Assembly (NCBI RefSeq): GCF_040253635.1
Contig: NZ_JBEJGX010000003.1
Location: 8,891,501-8,955,500, forward strand
Source: Streptomyces sp. Edi2
GTDB taxonomy: Bacteria; Actinomycetota; Actinomycetes; Streptomycetales; Streptomycetaceae
Length of the DNA: 64,000 nucleotides
Direction: 5' to 3'
Shown: positions 31,559-40,404 of the stretch, piece by piece
Position numbering within the stretch: position 1 is the first letter of the stretch
Layout: each line of letters begins with the position of its first letter
Notes under the pieces: generated by a model
What the model was told of the DNA's origin: nothing
Database searches by the model: none
What the model saw: only the letters and a program-made list of their open reading frames with translations
Made by a program: the position numbers and the translations under genes

Positions 31559-33175
31559 ATGAGGAGTTGGCGCGGTAATCCCTGGGCGGTGCTGCTGACG
31601 CTCAGCCTGGGATTCTTCATGACACTGCTGGACCTGACGGCCGTCAATGTGGCCATCCCCAGCATGGTCGGCGATCTGCACGCGTCGCTGGACGAGGTGT
31701 TATGGGTGATCAATATCTACGTCCTCGTTCTCGCTGCACTGCTGATCACATTCGGTCGGCTGGGCGATGTGCGAGGGCCGCGCACCATGTTCATCGGGGG
31801 CGTCGCGCTGTTCACCCTGGCGTCCGTGCTCTGCGGCCTGTCGCAGGATCCGGCCCAGCTCATCGCCACCCGGGCGGTGCAGGGTCTGGGTGCGGCGGCG
31901 CTGATGCCGCAGACCATGACGATCATCATCGGCACGTTCCCGGCCGAGCGCCGGGGGGCCGCGCTCGGCGTCTGGGGCGGTGTCGCGGGCGTGGCCACGA
32001 TCGCCGGGCCCACTCTCGGCGGGCTCCTGGTCAGCACGGCGGGCTGGCGGTGGATCTTCTTCGCCAATGTCCCGATCGGCGCGATCGTCCTCGCGATGGC
32101 CGTCACGCTCGTCCCCGGCATCCGGCACGGCAACCGCCGGAAGCTGGACGTTGTGGGCGTCCTGCTCGCCGCGGCGACGCTGGTATGCCTGACCTTCGCA
32201 CTTACCGAGGGGCAGCGGTACGACTGGAACGCCGGGATCTGGGCGCTGCTGGGCGCCTCCGCCCTGCTGCTGGTGCTGTTCCTGCTGCACCAGGGCGCCC
32301 GGCAGCACCGCGAACCGCTGCTGCCCTTCGTGCTCTTCCGCGACCGCAACTACACGGTCATGAGCTTCGTGTCCGCGACCGTCCAGGTCGGGATGCTTGG
32401 CCTGTTCCTGCCGGTGATGATCTATCTGCAGTCGGTGCTGCGCTTCAGTGCCCTCGCGGCCGGACTCGTCATGGCACCGGCGATGGTGGTGTCAGCGGTG
32501 CTGTCACCGGTCGCGGGCCGGATGGCGGACCGGATCGGCGGCAAGTACGTCCTGATGACCGGCCTGACCCTGTTCGCGGCCGGCATGGCCTGGCTCACCT
32601 GGGTCACCGATGTCGGCCGCGCGTGGTGGGAGCTCCAGCCCGCCCTGATCACGGCCGGAGTGGGCATCGGCTGCGTATTCGGCCCGATGGTCACGGTCGC
32701 CATGTACCAAGTGGAGCCGATGATGGCCGGGGCGGCTTCCGGTGTGCTGAACACGATCCGTCAGATCGGCACCGTGATCGGCAGTGCCGCAGTCGGTGCG
32801 GTACTGCAGAACCGCCTGGCCGCCTCGCTGCAGGACGAAGCGGCAAAGCGGGCGTCGGACCTCCCTGCCGGTGTCCGCCGCCCGTTCCTGGAGGGCTTTC
32901 GCCACGCGGCCGAGAGCGGTCAGGAGGTCGGCGTCGGGCAGAGCGGCGCGGTGGTCCACCTGCCGCAGGGAACGCCGTCGGGCCTGGCCCACCACGTCGA
33001 GCAGGTGGCGGCCTCCACGCTCGGACACGGGGTCGTGCACGCGATGCGGCCGACCCTGGCACTGCCCATCATCGTGATCGCGGCCGGCGCCCTCGCGTGC
33101 TTCCTGGTGCGACGCCGGCAAGTCGCCGTCCCGCACCCCGCCCCGGAGTCAGCCGGCGTCAGTACCTCGGCCTGA
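31559..33175 (+). CDS. DHA2-family MFS drug exporter (EmrB/QacA), TTA-containing
   Basis: The 538-residue protein has about 14 hydrophobic helices and the family signatures LDLTAVNVAIPSM in helix 1 and the GRLGDVRGPR loop (motif A). These proton-driven pumps export drugs and dyes. Leu48 in DEVLWVINIY is coded by TTA (31700-31702), the rarest codon in streptomycetes, read by the bldA tRNA, so translation should be delayed until differentiation. The last 27 bp overlap the convergent secreted-protein gene. No dedicated regulator adjoins. Confidence 0.9.
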   Translation: MRSWRGNPWAVLLTLSLGFFMTLLDLTAVNVAIPSMVGDLHASLDEVLWVINIYVLVLAALLITFGRLGDVRGPRTMFIGGVALFTLASVLCGLSQDPAQLIATRAVQGLGAAALMPQTMTIIIGTFPAERRGAALGVWGGVAGVATIAGPTLGGLLVSTAGWRWIFFANVPIGAIVLAMAVTLVPGIRHGNRRKLDVVGVLLAAATLVCLTFALTEGQRYDWNAGIWALLGASALLLVLFLLHQGARQHREPLLPFVLFRDRNYTVMSFVSATVQVGMLGLFLPVMIYLQSVLRFSALAAGLVMAPAMVVSAVLSPVAGRMADRIGGKYVLMTGLTLFAAGMAWLTWVTDVGRAWWELQPALITAGVGIGCVFGPMVTVAMYQVEPMMAGAASGVLNTIRQIGTVIGSAAVGAVLQNRLAASLQDEAAKRASDLPAGVRRPFLEGFRHAAESGQEVGVGQSGAVVHLPQGTPSGLAHHVEQVAASTLGHGVVHAMRPTLALPIIVIAAGALACFLVRRRQVAVPHPAPESAGVSTSA

Positions 33176-33871
33176 CCCAAGGTTGAGGGCGGTGCCGAGG
33201 TCGACGGACGGGTCGAGTGCGGCGTCGATACGGATATGCAGCAGTGATCCGCCGCCGGTGAAGCAGGTGGTGCCGAGGGCTGCGTTGAGGCGGGCGGCAG
33301 CGGCCGCGGTGACCGTGATGGCGGTGTTCGCGTGCAGTGCGGCGGCCTCGGTGTCGATGGCTGATGCGGTGCGGGGCCGGGGGAACGTCCCCAGGGTGAC
33401 TCTCCGGCCCCGGTCCAGGACGGCGCTGAGCTTGCCTTGGCTGAGGTCGTCGACGAATCCGGTGAGCTTGACGGCCTTCTCGGTCTTGATGTTGACCAGT
33501 GCGATCCCGGCACGGGTGAACCGGAGTTCGCCGCCGACCTTGCCGCCGCTGTTGGTGACCGCACCGCTCCTGATGTCCTGGCGCACGTCTCCGGTGGCGA
33601 AGTGCGGGCTGATCCGGCCCTGGGTGTCGACCTCCGCCAGGGCCACGCCGCGGGTGTTGAGGGCAGCGAGGAGGGCCGGGGGCACCGAGAAGCGCGCTGA
33701 GCCGCCCTTGACGGGAACCTCGGTGTTTCCGGCGAGGCGGGCGGCGGCTGCGCGGCTGCTGCCGGTCGGTGCGGCGGTAGTAGTGGCAGTACGTGCCGGG
33801 GCAGGGGCGGCTGCGAGAACAGCGGTGGTCAGCGCCAGAACGGCAGCGGTGGCGAGATGGCGAGCGCGCAT
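33149..33871 (-). CDS. secreted protein of unknown function
   Basis: The 240-residue protein starts MRARHLATAAVLALTTAVLAAAPAPARTA, a clear Sec signal. The mature part is beta-rich (VPVKGGSARFSVPPALLAAL, GELRFTRAGIALVNIKTEKAV, AITVTAAAAARLNAALG) with two halves of similar rhythm and one or no disulfide. The overall rhythm is loosely like HtaA-type surface domains, but no defining motif is present. ATG 33871 has a GGGACCTCACCTGC-like leader with weak ribosome site. It overlaps the exporter gene end by 27 bp. Confidence 0.72.
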   Translation of the reverse strand: MRARHLATAAVLALTTAVLAAAPAPARTATTTAAPTGSSRAAAARLAGNTEVPVKGGSARFSVPPALLAALNTRGVALAEVDTQGRISPHFATGDVRQDIRSGAVTNSGGKVGGELRFTRAGIALVNIKTEKAVKLTGFVDDLSQGKLSAVLDRGRRVTLGTFPRPRTASAIDTEAAALHANTAITVTAAAAARLNAALGTTCFTGGGSLLHIRIDAALDPSVDLGTALNLGSGRGTDAG

Positions 33872-34213
33872 GCAGGTGAGGTCCCTTTCTCCGGTGGGAG
33901 CGGGCGGGCGGCTGCGGGGGCACCCGCCACCGTGATGGAGCGGTCACTCTACGTGCTCGGTGGTGCGGTTCGGTGGTGCTGCGACGCGTCGGTCGGATCG
34001 GGGCGGGTTACGGGCCGCACGCGTGCCTGCGGTCGTACGCCGCCCAGCCCTGCGGTGGTGCGGGCGAGGTGCGGCGTGGCTCGATGGGGTGGGGCGGCGC
34101 GGGTGTACCGGCCTCAGGGGTGTGCCGGTCCCAGGAGCACCGGTCTCAGGGAAGTCGCGGTCCCAGGAGTGCACCGGCCCCAGGGGCGCACCCGTCCCCG
34201 TCGCGCACCCGTC
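33872..34213. other. gene-free spacer
   Basis: No gene is supported. The 34095-34215 part contains imperfect repeats of GGTCCCAGGAG/CGTCTCAGGAG. The secreted-protein promoter is expected near 33880-33960. Confidence 0.4.
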
Positions 34214-34723
34214 TCAGGAGTGGCGGCCCTCCAGGCTGATCAGCAAAGTGCGCAGCGTGCCGTTGAGCTCGCGTTGTTGCTCGGGTGTGAACGCGGAGAG
34301 CAAGGTGCGTTCGGCCTCGGTCTTGGTGGCGAAGACCTGTAGTGCGCGCTTGAGGCCTTCCTCGGTGAGTGTGACGAGAACGCTGCGGCGGTCGGCGGGG
34401 TCGAGCTCTCTGCTGACCCATCCTTTGGCTTCGAGTCGTGAGACGCGGTTGGTGACGGCTCCGGTGGTGAGCTGCATCTGTTCCAGCAGGTCCTTGGCGC
34501 TGAGGCGGTGGTGTGGTGCGCGGCGCAGGCAGGCCAGCAGTTCCAGCTCCCACAACTCGATCCCGTGGTGCGCCAGTTCACGCTTGAGCTCGATCTCCAT
34601 GTGGTGAGCCACCCTCCGCAGGCGGTACACCAACGCCTTGGATTCCAGGTCGGCCAGGTCGTGCGCGCTGGAGATGACGTCGATCATGCCGTCGACGCGG
34701 TCGCGGGGCGAGCTTTCGGTCAC
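34214..34723 (-). CDS. MarR-family transcriptional regulator
   Basis: The 169-residue protein has the MarR winged helix: ELELLACLRRAPHHRLSAKDLLEQMQLTTGAVTNRVSRLEAKGWV followed by the wing RELDPADRRSVLVTLTEEG. GTG 34723 starts it. It is divergent from the two-gene operon 34890-36820 encoding a membrane protein and an aromatic hydroxylase, with a lower-GC promoter region between, so it probably represses that operon and itself until a phenolic ligand binds. Confidence 0.9.
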   Translation of the reverse strand: MTESSPRDRVDGMIDVISSAHDLADLESKALVYRLRRVAHHMEIELKRELAHHGIELWELELLACLRRAPHHRLSAKDLLEQMQLTTGAVTNRVSRLEAKGWVSRELDPADRRSVLVTLTEEGLKRALQVFATKTEAERTLLSAFTPEQQRELNGTLRTLLISLEGRHS

Positions 34724-34743
34724 GCGTCGGATCCTACCAGCGC

Positions 34744-34772
34744 GTTGACTAAAAGGCGAACATTAATTATCT
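34744..34772 (+). promoter_or_regulatory. sigma70-like promoter in MarR/hydroxylase intergenic region
   Basis: TTGACT (34744-34749), a 17-bp spacer and TATCTT (34767-34772) form the clearest housekeeping promoter in the window. The AT-rich ATTAATTAT core inside it is a plausible MarR site. Downstream, 34818-34880 holds GGGTGTC triplets and GCGAATCGCGCATC repeats. Confidence 0.6.
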
Positions 34773-34889
34773 TCACGTTAAGAGAATCGCGACGCCTTCC
34801 GCGTACCGCTACCGCGTATCGGGTGTCGGGTGTCGGGTGTCGCGCATGCGAATCGCGCATCGCGAATCGCGCATCGAAAGGGAGTAGCC

Positions 34890-35303
34890 ATGGCGCCTAC
34901 CAGGCGTGAAAAGCTCGGCCAAGTCGTCACCGTCGCCGGTATGGCGGCGGCCCTGCCGTCGGTCTGGCAGACCGTCACCCACATCACGGATGACACCTAT
35001 CGGGCGCCCGAGGCGCGGGACGGCGCGGGCCACGTGCAGTACCACATGGCCCGCGAGGCCCTGATCACCGCGGGCAGCCTGGCGGCCATCGGGATCGGCG
35101 TGCTCGCCGGGCCACGGCGCGGCCGGCCGTTGTGGGGTGCGATGGCGGCCGCCGGCGCCGGTTTTGCGGCGGCAATGTGGTCCGGAGGCCCCACGACAGG
35201 CGTCTGGGCACCCAACGAGAAGGCGCTCGCCGTGCATATCGCCTCCACCACTGGTCTCGCCACAGGTATCTGGCTGCTGCGTCCCGAACGGGGGAACCGA
35301 TGA
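34890..35303 (+). CDS. small membrane protein, co-transcribed with hydroxylase
   Basis: The 137-residue protein starts MAPTRREKLGQVVTVAGMAA with AAAGGGAG upstream. It has three to four weakly hydrophobic helices (VVTVAGMAAALPSVWQTV, ALITAGSLAAIGIGVLAG, LWGAMAAAGAGFAAAMWSGG, AVHIASTTGLATGIWLL). Its stop overlaps the start of the flavin hydroxylase, so expression is coupled. It could be a membrane anchor or a small-molecule carrier for the hydroxylase pathway; the role is not known. Confidence 0.75.
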   Translation: MAPTRREKLGQVVTVAGMAAALPSVWQTVTHITDDTYRAPEARDGAGHVQYHMAREALITAGSLAAIGIGVLAGPRRGRPLWGAMAAAGAGFAAAMWSGGPTTGVWAPNEKALAVHIASTTGLATGIWLLRPERGNR

Positions 35304-36820
35304 GCGTCGAGGTGATCGTGGCGGGAGGCGGGCCGGTCGGTCTGCTGACCGCCGCCCTGCTGGACGCCGCCGGGGTGACCGTGGAGGTACTGGAGCGCAG
35401 GGCCGGTCCGAGCGAGCCCGCCAAGGCCACCACGATGCACCCCCGGACCCTGGAGGTCCTCACCCTGCTGCGCACCGAAGACGGCCGGCGGCTCTCCGAC
35501 GTACTGGTCTCGCAGGGGCGCCGCGTACCGAAGGCGCACTTCGCCGTACTTCCCGACCCACTCGACTACGCGCAGCTCGATACGCCCTACCCCTTTGTGC
35601 TGATGGTCCCGCAGACGACCACCGAGCGAGAGCTGGTGGCTCACCTTCGCCGGCGCGGCATAGCCGTGCGGTACGGCCACGAGGTCACCGGGTTCACCCA
35701 GGATGCCGACGGGGTCGAGGTGACCGTCAACGGCGGTGTGCGCAGGGCTGGTTATCTGGTGGGCGCCGACGGCGCGCACAGTCTCGTGCGACGGCACGCA
35801 GGCATCGACTTCCGGGGGACCCCGCCCTCCATGGTGGGCTTCGTCGCCGATGTCACGCTGACCGACCCGCCGGACGGGGTGGTGCACTACTGGGACCACC
35901 GGCACGGCCAGCTCAGCTTCCTCCCCCTCCCCGACGGGGCGTACGGCCTCCCCGACGGTACGTACCGTGTCTTCGGCACCGAAACCGCGGACACCCAACT
36001 CACCTCCGACCAGGTACGCGCACGCCAGGCGCGATCCCTGACCCTCGACGAACTGCGCGCCGTCCTGCGCCGGATGACCGGCAGCGACCACGGACTACGG
36101 GACGCGCTGTGGCTGTCCACGGCCAATGACACGACCCGGCACGCCGTGAAGTACCGCGCGGACCGCGTCTTTCTGGCCGGCGACGCGGCACATGTCCATC
36201 TGCCCGCAGGTGGCCAGGGGCTGAATGTCGGCCTGCAGGACGCCGTGAACCTGGCGTGGAAACTGGCCGCCGAGATCCACGGCTGGGCTCCGCCCGTGAT
36301 CACCGGTGGCGCGGCCGGCTACGAAAGCGAGCGTGCCCCCGTCGCCGCCGCGCTGGCCGACAACACCCTGGCTCAGGCAGCCCTGATGACCACCTTCACC
36401 CCGGCGGGTGCCGCGCTGCGCGACTTGATGAGCGCGCTGATCGCCAAGGGCGGCGACACGGCGGACGACCTGACCGCCTGGCTGTCCGGACTCGGTCTGT
36501 CCTACGCTCCTCCTGTCCCGGGGCACCCCTTGGACGGTTGTCGCGCCCCTGACCTTGCGCTGTCGGACGGCACCCTGCACCGCCGGCTGGCGGTCGACCG
36601 GTTCCTGCTCGCCGACTTCACACCGGACGCCGTCTTCACACCTCTTGACTCGGCCCGAGTCGAGGTGGCCCGGGCCCTGCCGTGGTCGGGGCTGTCCGCC
36701 GCACTGATCCGCCCGGACGGTTATATCGCCCGCGCCTGGACCGCCCCCGATGTCGATGAAGTGGCCGCGGCGCTCAGCTCCTGGACGACGCCGTCGCCGG
36801 CCATGTGGCATGAGGCATGA
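35300..36820 (+). CDS. FAD-dependent aromatic hydroxylase (PHBH/RdmE-PgaE-like)
   Basis: The 506-residue protein has the FAD Rossmann motif VEVIVAGGGPVGLLTAALL, the DG motif region YLVGADGAHSLVRRHAG and the GD motif RVFLAGDAAHVHLPAGGQG...QDAVNLAWKLA, all diagnostic of class A flavin monooxygenases. A C-terminal thioredoxin-like tail is present. Members hydroxylate phenols and aromatic polyketides and can confer rifampicin or tetracycline inactivation. ATG 35300 overlaps the upstream stop. Its own stop codon lies inside a 7-bp repeat array. Confidence 0.9.
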   Translation: MSVEVIVAGGGPVGLLTAALLDAAGVTVEVLERRAGPSEPAKATTMHPRTLEVLTLLRTEDGRRLSDVLVSQGRRVPKAHFAVLPDPLDYAQLDTPYPFVLMVPQTTTERELVAHLRRRGIAVRYGHEVTGFTQDADGVEVTVNGGVRRAGYLVGADGAHSLVRRHAGIDFRGTPPSMVGFVADVTLTDPPDGVVHYWDHRHGQLSFLPLPDGAYGLPDGTYRVFGTETADTQLTSDQVRARQARSLTLDELRAVLRRMTGSDHGLRDALWLSTANDTTRHAVKYRADRVFLAGDAAHVHLPAGGQGLNVGLQDAVNLAWKLAAEIHGWAPPVITGGAAGYESERAPVAAALADNTLAQAALMTTFTPAGAALRDLMSALIAKGGDTADDLTAWLSGLGLSYAPPVPGHPLDGCRAPDLALSDGTLHRRLAVDRFLLADFTPDAVFTPLDSARVEVARALPWSGLSAALIRPDGYIARAWTAPDVDEVAAALSSWTTPSPAMWHEA

Positions 36821-36891
36821 GGCATGAGGCACGAGGCACGAGCGATGAGCCATGAGCCATGAGCCATGAGCCATGAGCCATGAGCCATGAG
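36808..36891. repeat. twelve-unit heptamer array across the hydroxylase stop codon
   Basis: Heptamers GCATGAG (x3), GCACGAG (x2), CGATGAG and CCATGAG (x6) run without gaps for 84 bp. The hydroxylase ends within the second unit. Because 7 is not a multiple of 3, unit changes before the stop would alter the C-terminus. Confidence 0.9.
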
Positions 36892-36924
36892 TCCTTGAGC
36901 GTTCAGTGCTGACGGGCAGGCCCG

Positions 36925-36965
36925 GTGTGGTGTCCCGGCCGTCGACGGCGGCCGGGACACCACAC
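36925..36965. terminator. 17-bp perfect hairpin
   Basis: The arm GTGTGGTGTCCCGGCCG at 36925-36941 is exactly inverted at 36949-36965 with a 7-nt loop. It lies about 100 bp after the hydroxylase stop and is the terminator of the 34890-36820 operon. Confidence 0.8.
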
Positions 36966-37154
36966 GGCCGGGCCGCCCCGTGGCCGGAGCGCCCTTCGGC
37001 CGGACCGCCGTATGGCCGGGCCGAAAACGGCCGCAGAGGTATGGCCCCGCCGGCCACCCGTCGGTAACTTGTGGGTGTCCCGTCGGCGGTGCGACTGCCG
37101 CGGGGCTGCTCGCCGGACGGACCCGACGGGCACCCGACGAAGCAGGCGGATGAC

Positions 37155-39194
37155 GTGAAGCCTCTCTTACGCTCGGCGTGCGGTGCCGTGACGCTGTGCC
37201 TCGCCCTCGTCCTCACGGGCAGCCCGGTCTACGGCGCGGCCGCGGCTGCCCCTGTCGGGCCGTACGACGCTTCTGCTGCCGCGGCGTCGGCCGTACGGAC
37301 ATCCGCCGGTGCGCCGGCCGTACACCCACCCGCCGCGGCATCGGCCGTCCACGCATCCGCCCGGGCCGCGGCCGCTCACGCACCCGCCGCCGCATGGACG
37401 GCGCCGCTGTCCACCAGAGGCCGCTATATCGTCGACGCCGACGGCAAGCGATTCCGGTTGAAGTCGGGCAACTGGGACGGCGCGCAGGGCTCGTGGAACG
37501 GTTCGGGCGACATCAACGACGCCGCGGCACACCACAGCGGTCAGAACTCGCACGGCATACCGCTCGGCCTCGACCGCGTGGGCATCGCCTCGCTGCTGCA
37601 CGACTTCCGCGCCCTGGGCCTCAACAGCATCCGGCTGCCGTTCTCCAACGAGATGATCCACTCCGACGCCCCGGTGCCGGATGCCGCGGTCGCCGCCAAC
37701 CCGCAGCTACGCGGCAAAACGCCGCTGCAGATCTTTGACGCCGTGGTCGCAGCCCTGACCGCGGACGGTTTCGCCGTCATCCTCAACAACCACACGAACA
37801 CCACCCGATGGTGCTGCGGCCTCGACGGCAACGAGCGGTGGAACAGCCGCCAGAGCACTCGCCAATGGGCCGACGACTGGGTCTTCCTGGCCCGCCGTTA
37901 CCAGGACAACAGCCGTGTCGTGGGAGCGGACCTCTACAACGAAGTGCGCCGTGACATCTGGGACGACCCCAACTGGGGCCTGGGCGACAACCACGACTGG
38001 CAGGCCGCCGCCCAGGAAGCGGCGGACCGGATCCAGACCGAGGCCAACCCCCGGCTTCTCCTCATCATCGAAGGCATCAACTGGACCGGGGTGCCGGTGG
38101 ACGGCCTGCCGCACGGCCGCCCCGCCCTCACCCCGGTCCGTACGCTCTCGCACACCCTCGTCCGCTCCGGGAAACTTGTCTACTCGGCCCACTTCTACGG
38201 CTACACCGGCCCGCACCACAGCGGCGCCACCGGTATGGGGGAGACCAGCGACCCCCGCTACCAGGACCTGACCCGCGACCAGCTGCGCGCCGTACTGCAC
38301 GATCAGGCGTTCTTCGTGTCCGCGGAGTCCGGTCAGCACTTCACCGCGCCCCTGTGGGTCAGTGAATTCGGCATCGGCTCCGACGAGTCGGGCGCCGTGC
38401 CCCGCGCCTGGTTCGCCAACCTGACGGATTACCTCGCCGCCAACGACACGGATTTCGCCTACTGGCCGCTCGTCGGCTGGAGCACCGACGCCCAGGGCCG
38501 CCCCGCCGGGGACAGCTGGGCCATGCTGCGGTACGACCGTGACGGACACCGCAGTGGAATCCTGGACGGCAACGACTGGCGTACCACGGCGTGGGACCGG
38601 CTGCTGGCGGCACCGCAACGGACCGGCCCTGTGCCACCGACCCCGGCCTGGCACCAACTCACCCTCGATCACCGTGATTTCGTCCAGTCCCTGAGCACCC
38701 GTGCGCTGGGCGACTGGGACTCCGGAGCCCGCAAAGCGGCCTGCCCCGACGGAGAACGGCTGATCGGCATCAGCCACACCCAAGGCCGCGGCCTGTGCAC
38801 CGACGCCCCCGCGGCCCGGGATCTGCGCACCCCCGGAAGCACCCCCGAGGTCGTACGCGACGAGCGGTACGTCCCCGCCGGCGGCGACTGGGCATCCGGC
38901 TACCGCAAACTGCAGTGCCCCGCGGATCACTTCCTCACCGGATACAGCGTGCGCGGCGAGACGGTCTCCGCCGCACTGTGCATGCCCGCCCGCACCTCCC
39001 TGGGCACGGCGGGACAAACCCTGTGGTTCGACCGCGGCGACCACCGCCCGCCCGGCGACCCCGGCGGCGACTTCGCCTACGGCCACTACAAAGGCCAGTG
39101 CCCCTCCGACGCCTACGCGGCAGGCATCGCCTTCACCACCCGCCCGGGACACCGGGGCAGCCCCGACGCCCTGCTCTGCCGTCCGCTTTCCTGA
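37155..39194 (+). CDS. secreted GH5 glycoside hydrolase with C-terminal Cys-repeat domain, TTA-containing
   Basis: The 679-residue protein has a signal peptide, an Ala/His-rich linker, then a GH5 catalytic domain (about 85-490) with acid/base Glu near 263 in DLYNEVRRDIW and nucleophile Glu near 404 in WVSEFGIG. It should cut beta-glucans or mannans. The C-terminal 170 residues hold three similar units starting DWDSGARKAACP, DWASGYRKLQCP and DFAYGHYKGQCP, each with a second Cys 25-45 residues later, probably a binding module. Codon 5 is TTA (37167-37169), so bldA control is expected. GTG 37155 is the start. Confidence 0.87.
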   Translation: MKPLLRSACGAVTLCLALVLTGSPVYGAAAAAPVGPYDASAAAASAVRTSAGAPAVHPPAAASAVHASARAAAAHAPAAAWTAPLSTRGRYIVDADGKRFRLKSGNWDGAQGSWNGSGDINDAAAHHSGQNSHGIPLGLDRVGIASLLHDFRALGLNSIRLPFSNEMIHSDAPVPDAAVAANPQLRGKTPLQIFDAVVAALTADGFAVILNNHTNTTRWCCGLDGNERWNSRQSTRQWADDWVFLARRYQDNSRVVGADLYNEVRRDIWDDPNWGLGDNHDWQAAAQEAADRIQTEANPRLLLIIEGINWTGVPVDGLPHGRPALTPVRTLSHTLVRSGKLVYSAHFYGYTGPHHSGATGMGETSDPRYQDLTRDQLRAVLHDQAFFVSAESGQHFTAPLWVSEFGIGSDESGAVPRAWFANLTDYLAANDTDFAYWPLVGWSTDAQGRPAGDSWAMLRYDRDGHRSGILDGNDWRTTAWDRLLAAPQRTGPVPPTPAWHQLTLDHRDFVQSLSTRALGDWDSGARKAACPDGERLIGISHTQGRGLCTDAPAARDLRTPGSTPEVVRDERYVPAGGDWASGYRKLQCPADHFLTGYSVRGETVSAALCMPARTSLGTAGQTLWFDRGDHRPPGDPGGDFAYGHYKGQCPSDAYAAGIAFTTRPGHRGSPDALLCRPLS

Positions 39195-39307
39195 CCACAG
39201 GCAGACAGACCCCCGCCTCGACGAGCGTGGCGCGGCTGTCGGTCCCCTGACCAGGGCGGCGGTCCGGCTGTGCAGCGCGGCGGGGCCTGGGGTCCGCCGC
39301 AGGATGC

Positions 39308-39907
39308 TCAGGAGACGAAGTCGCAGAGGGCGGGAAGTGGAGCGGTCGCGTCGAGCGGGCCTATGTAGATGACGGCTTCCTCGAACTGGAAGTAGGAGAG
39401 TCCTTCATGGCGGGGGCCGATGACGAGCAGGTTGTCCCCGCAACGCCATGCGGCGTGACGCCAGTTGCCCTCTCCCATGGCCAGGGTGCCGCCTTCGGCC
39501 GTGATGTCGTGCTCGGGCGGACCGAGCCGATGGGTGAACGCGGCGACGGCCGCGTCGATGTGCGCGTCGAACATCTCACGTTCAGCGTTTGCCTGGCTGG
39601 ACCAGCCGGGCAGCGTGCCCCACAGATCCGCGTTCCAGGCGTCGTCGTCAACCCAGTAGAAGTGGGCGAAGGACACGGCAAGGGTGTCCCCGAGATGGGC
39701 GAGGTGCCCCTCGTCGGTGATGAAGGTGTCTTCCCACGGCAAGTCGCCGTCGGCTTCGCACCAGCCCAGACGTCGCATCGCCGCCTCGGAGGCCGCCCAG
39801 TCGCCCAACGGCAGTTCCGCCAGGCCGGCGATCTGCTCCACCAGGCGCGGGGTGAAGGCACATGCGGCGACGTGGAAGGCAATGTCATCAGGGTCTTCGT
39901 CGGTCAT
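39308..39907 (-). CDS. hypothetical acidic protein
   Basis: The 199-residue protein starts MTDEDPDDIAFHVAACAFTP and is acidic and Trp-rich (GDWAASEAAMRRLGWCEADGD, HFYWVDDDAWNADLW, HAAWRCGDNLLVIGPRHEG). No known family is recognised with confidence. The soluble mixed alpha/beta pattern with scattered acidic loops is like that of many stand-alone immunity-type proteins in streptomycetes, but there is no toxin nearby. It is convergent with the GH5 gene. Confidence 0.65.
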   Translation of the reverse strand: MTDEDPDDIAFHVAACAFTPRLVEQIAGLAELPLGDWAASEAAMRRLGWCEADGDLPWEDTFITDEGHLAHLGDTLAVSFAHFYWVDDDAWNADLWGTLPGWSSQANAEREMFDAHIDAAVAAFTHRLGPPEHDITAEGGTLAMGEGNWRHAAWRCGDNLLVIGPRHEGLSYFQFEEAVIYIGPLDATAPLPALCDFVS

Positions 39908-40017
39908 GGCAGGACGATATCCGGGCTGTACGCGTGAGTGAGGCCTCGGCCGGTGGGCCCATGCCGGTGCGTGAGGGGATGTCGAGGAGATGTCGGGGCC
40001 GCTTTGGTCAACCCCGG

Positions 40018-40075
40018 TGGTCGGCTCCGGCCAACCCAAGTGGTCGGCTCCGGCTAACCCAGGTGGTCGGCCCAG
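40018..40075. repeat. 23-bp repeat, 2.5 copies, overlapping the zinc-finger gene end
   Basis: GTGGTCGGCTCCGGCCAACCC recurs at 40018, 40041 and partly at 40064. The last part covers the final codons of the UBP-finger gene. Confidence 0.7.
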
Positions 40076-40404
40076 TCCGCCGGGACTCGTCCCGCGGGGC
40101 CGGGGGTGGGCTGATCGGACGGGTGGCTCTCGGGGGGAGCCAGGGGCGGGCCGGTGGCGTACACCTGCGAGGTCCCGTAGTGGTAGAACCAGGTCTCGCC
40201 CGGTTCGAAGCTGCGAATGACTGGGTGCCCGGTGGCCCGCGCGTGGGCCGTGGTGTGCTTGGCGGGCGAGTCGTCGCAACAGCCGATGTGGCCGCACTGC
40301 GCGCAGCGTCGCAGGTGGAACCACCAGCCGCCGTCGGCCTCGCACTCGGCGCAGCCGGTCCCGCTGGGTGGGACCGAGGGGTCGATTCCGTCCGGGGAGT
40401 TCAT
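40054..40404 (-). CDS. UBP-type zinc finger protein
   Basis: The 116-residue protein begins MNSPDGIDPSV and has a ubiquitin-protease-type zinc finger: CAEC, RRCAQCGHIGCCD, KHTTAHARATGHPV and WFYHY. In eukaryotes this fold grips the free C-terminal Gly-Gly of ubiquitin; in bacteria its ligand is unknown. ATG 40404 overlaps the histidine-kinase stop (ATGA), so the three genes 43540-40054 are one translationally coupled operon. This genetic link implies a role in the redox two-component system. Confidence 0.85.
   Translation of the reverse strand: MNSPDGIDPSVPPSGTGCAECEADGGWWFHLRRCAQCGHIGCCDDSPAKHTTAHARATGHPVIRSFEPGETWFYHYGTSQVYATGPPLAPPESHPSDQPTPGPAGRVPADWADHLG

Noticed and set aside
36808..36891. 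Attachment site or integration scar
   Set aside because: It is a simple heptamer array with no tRNA gene or integrase in the window.
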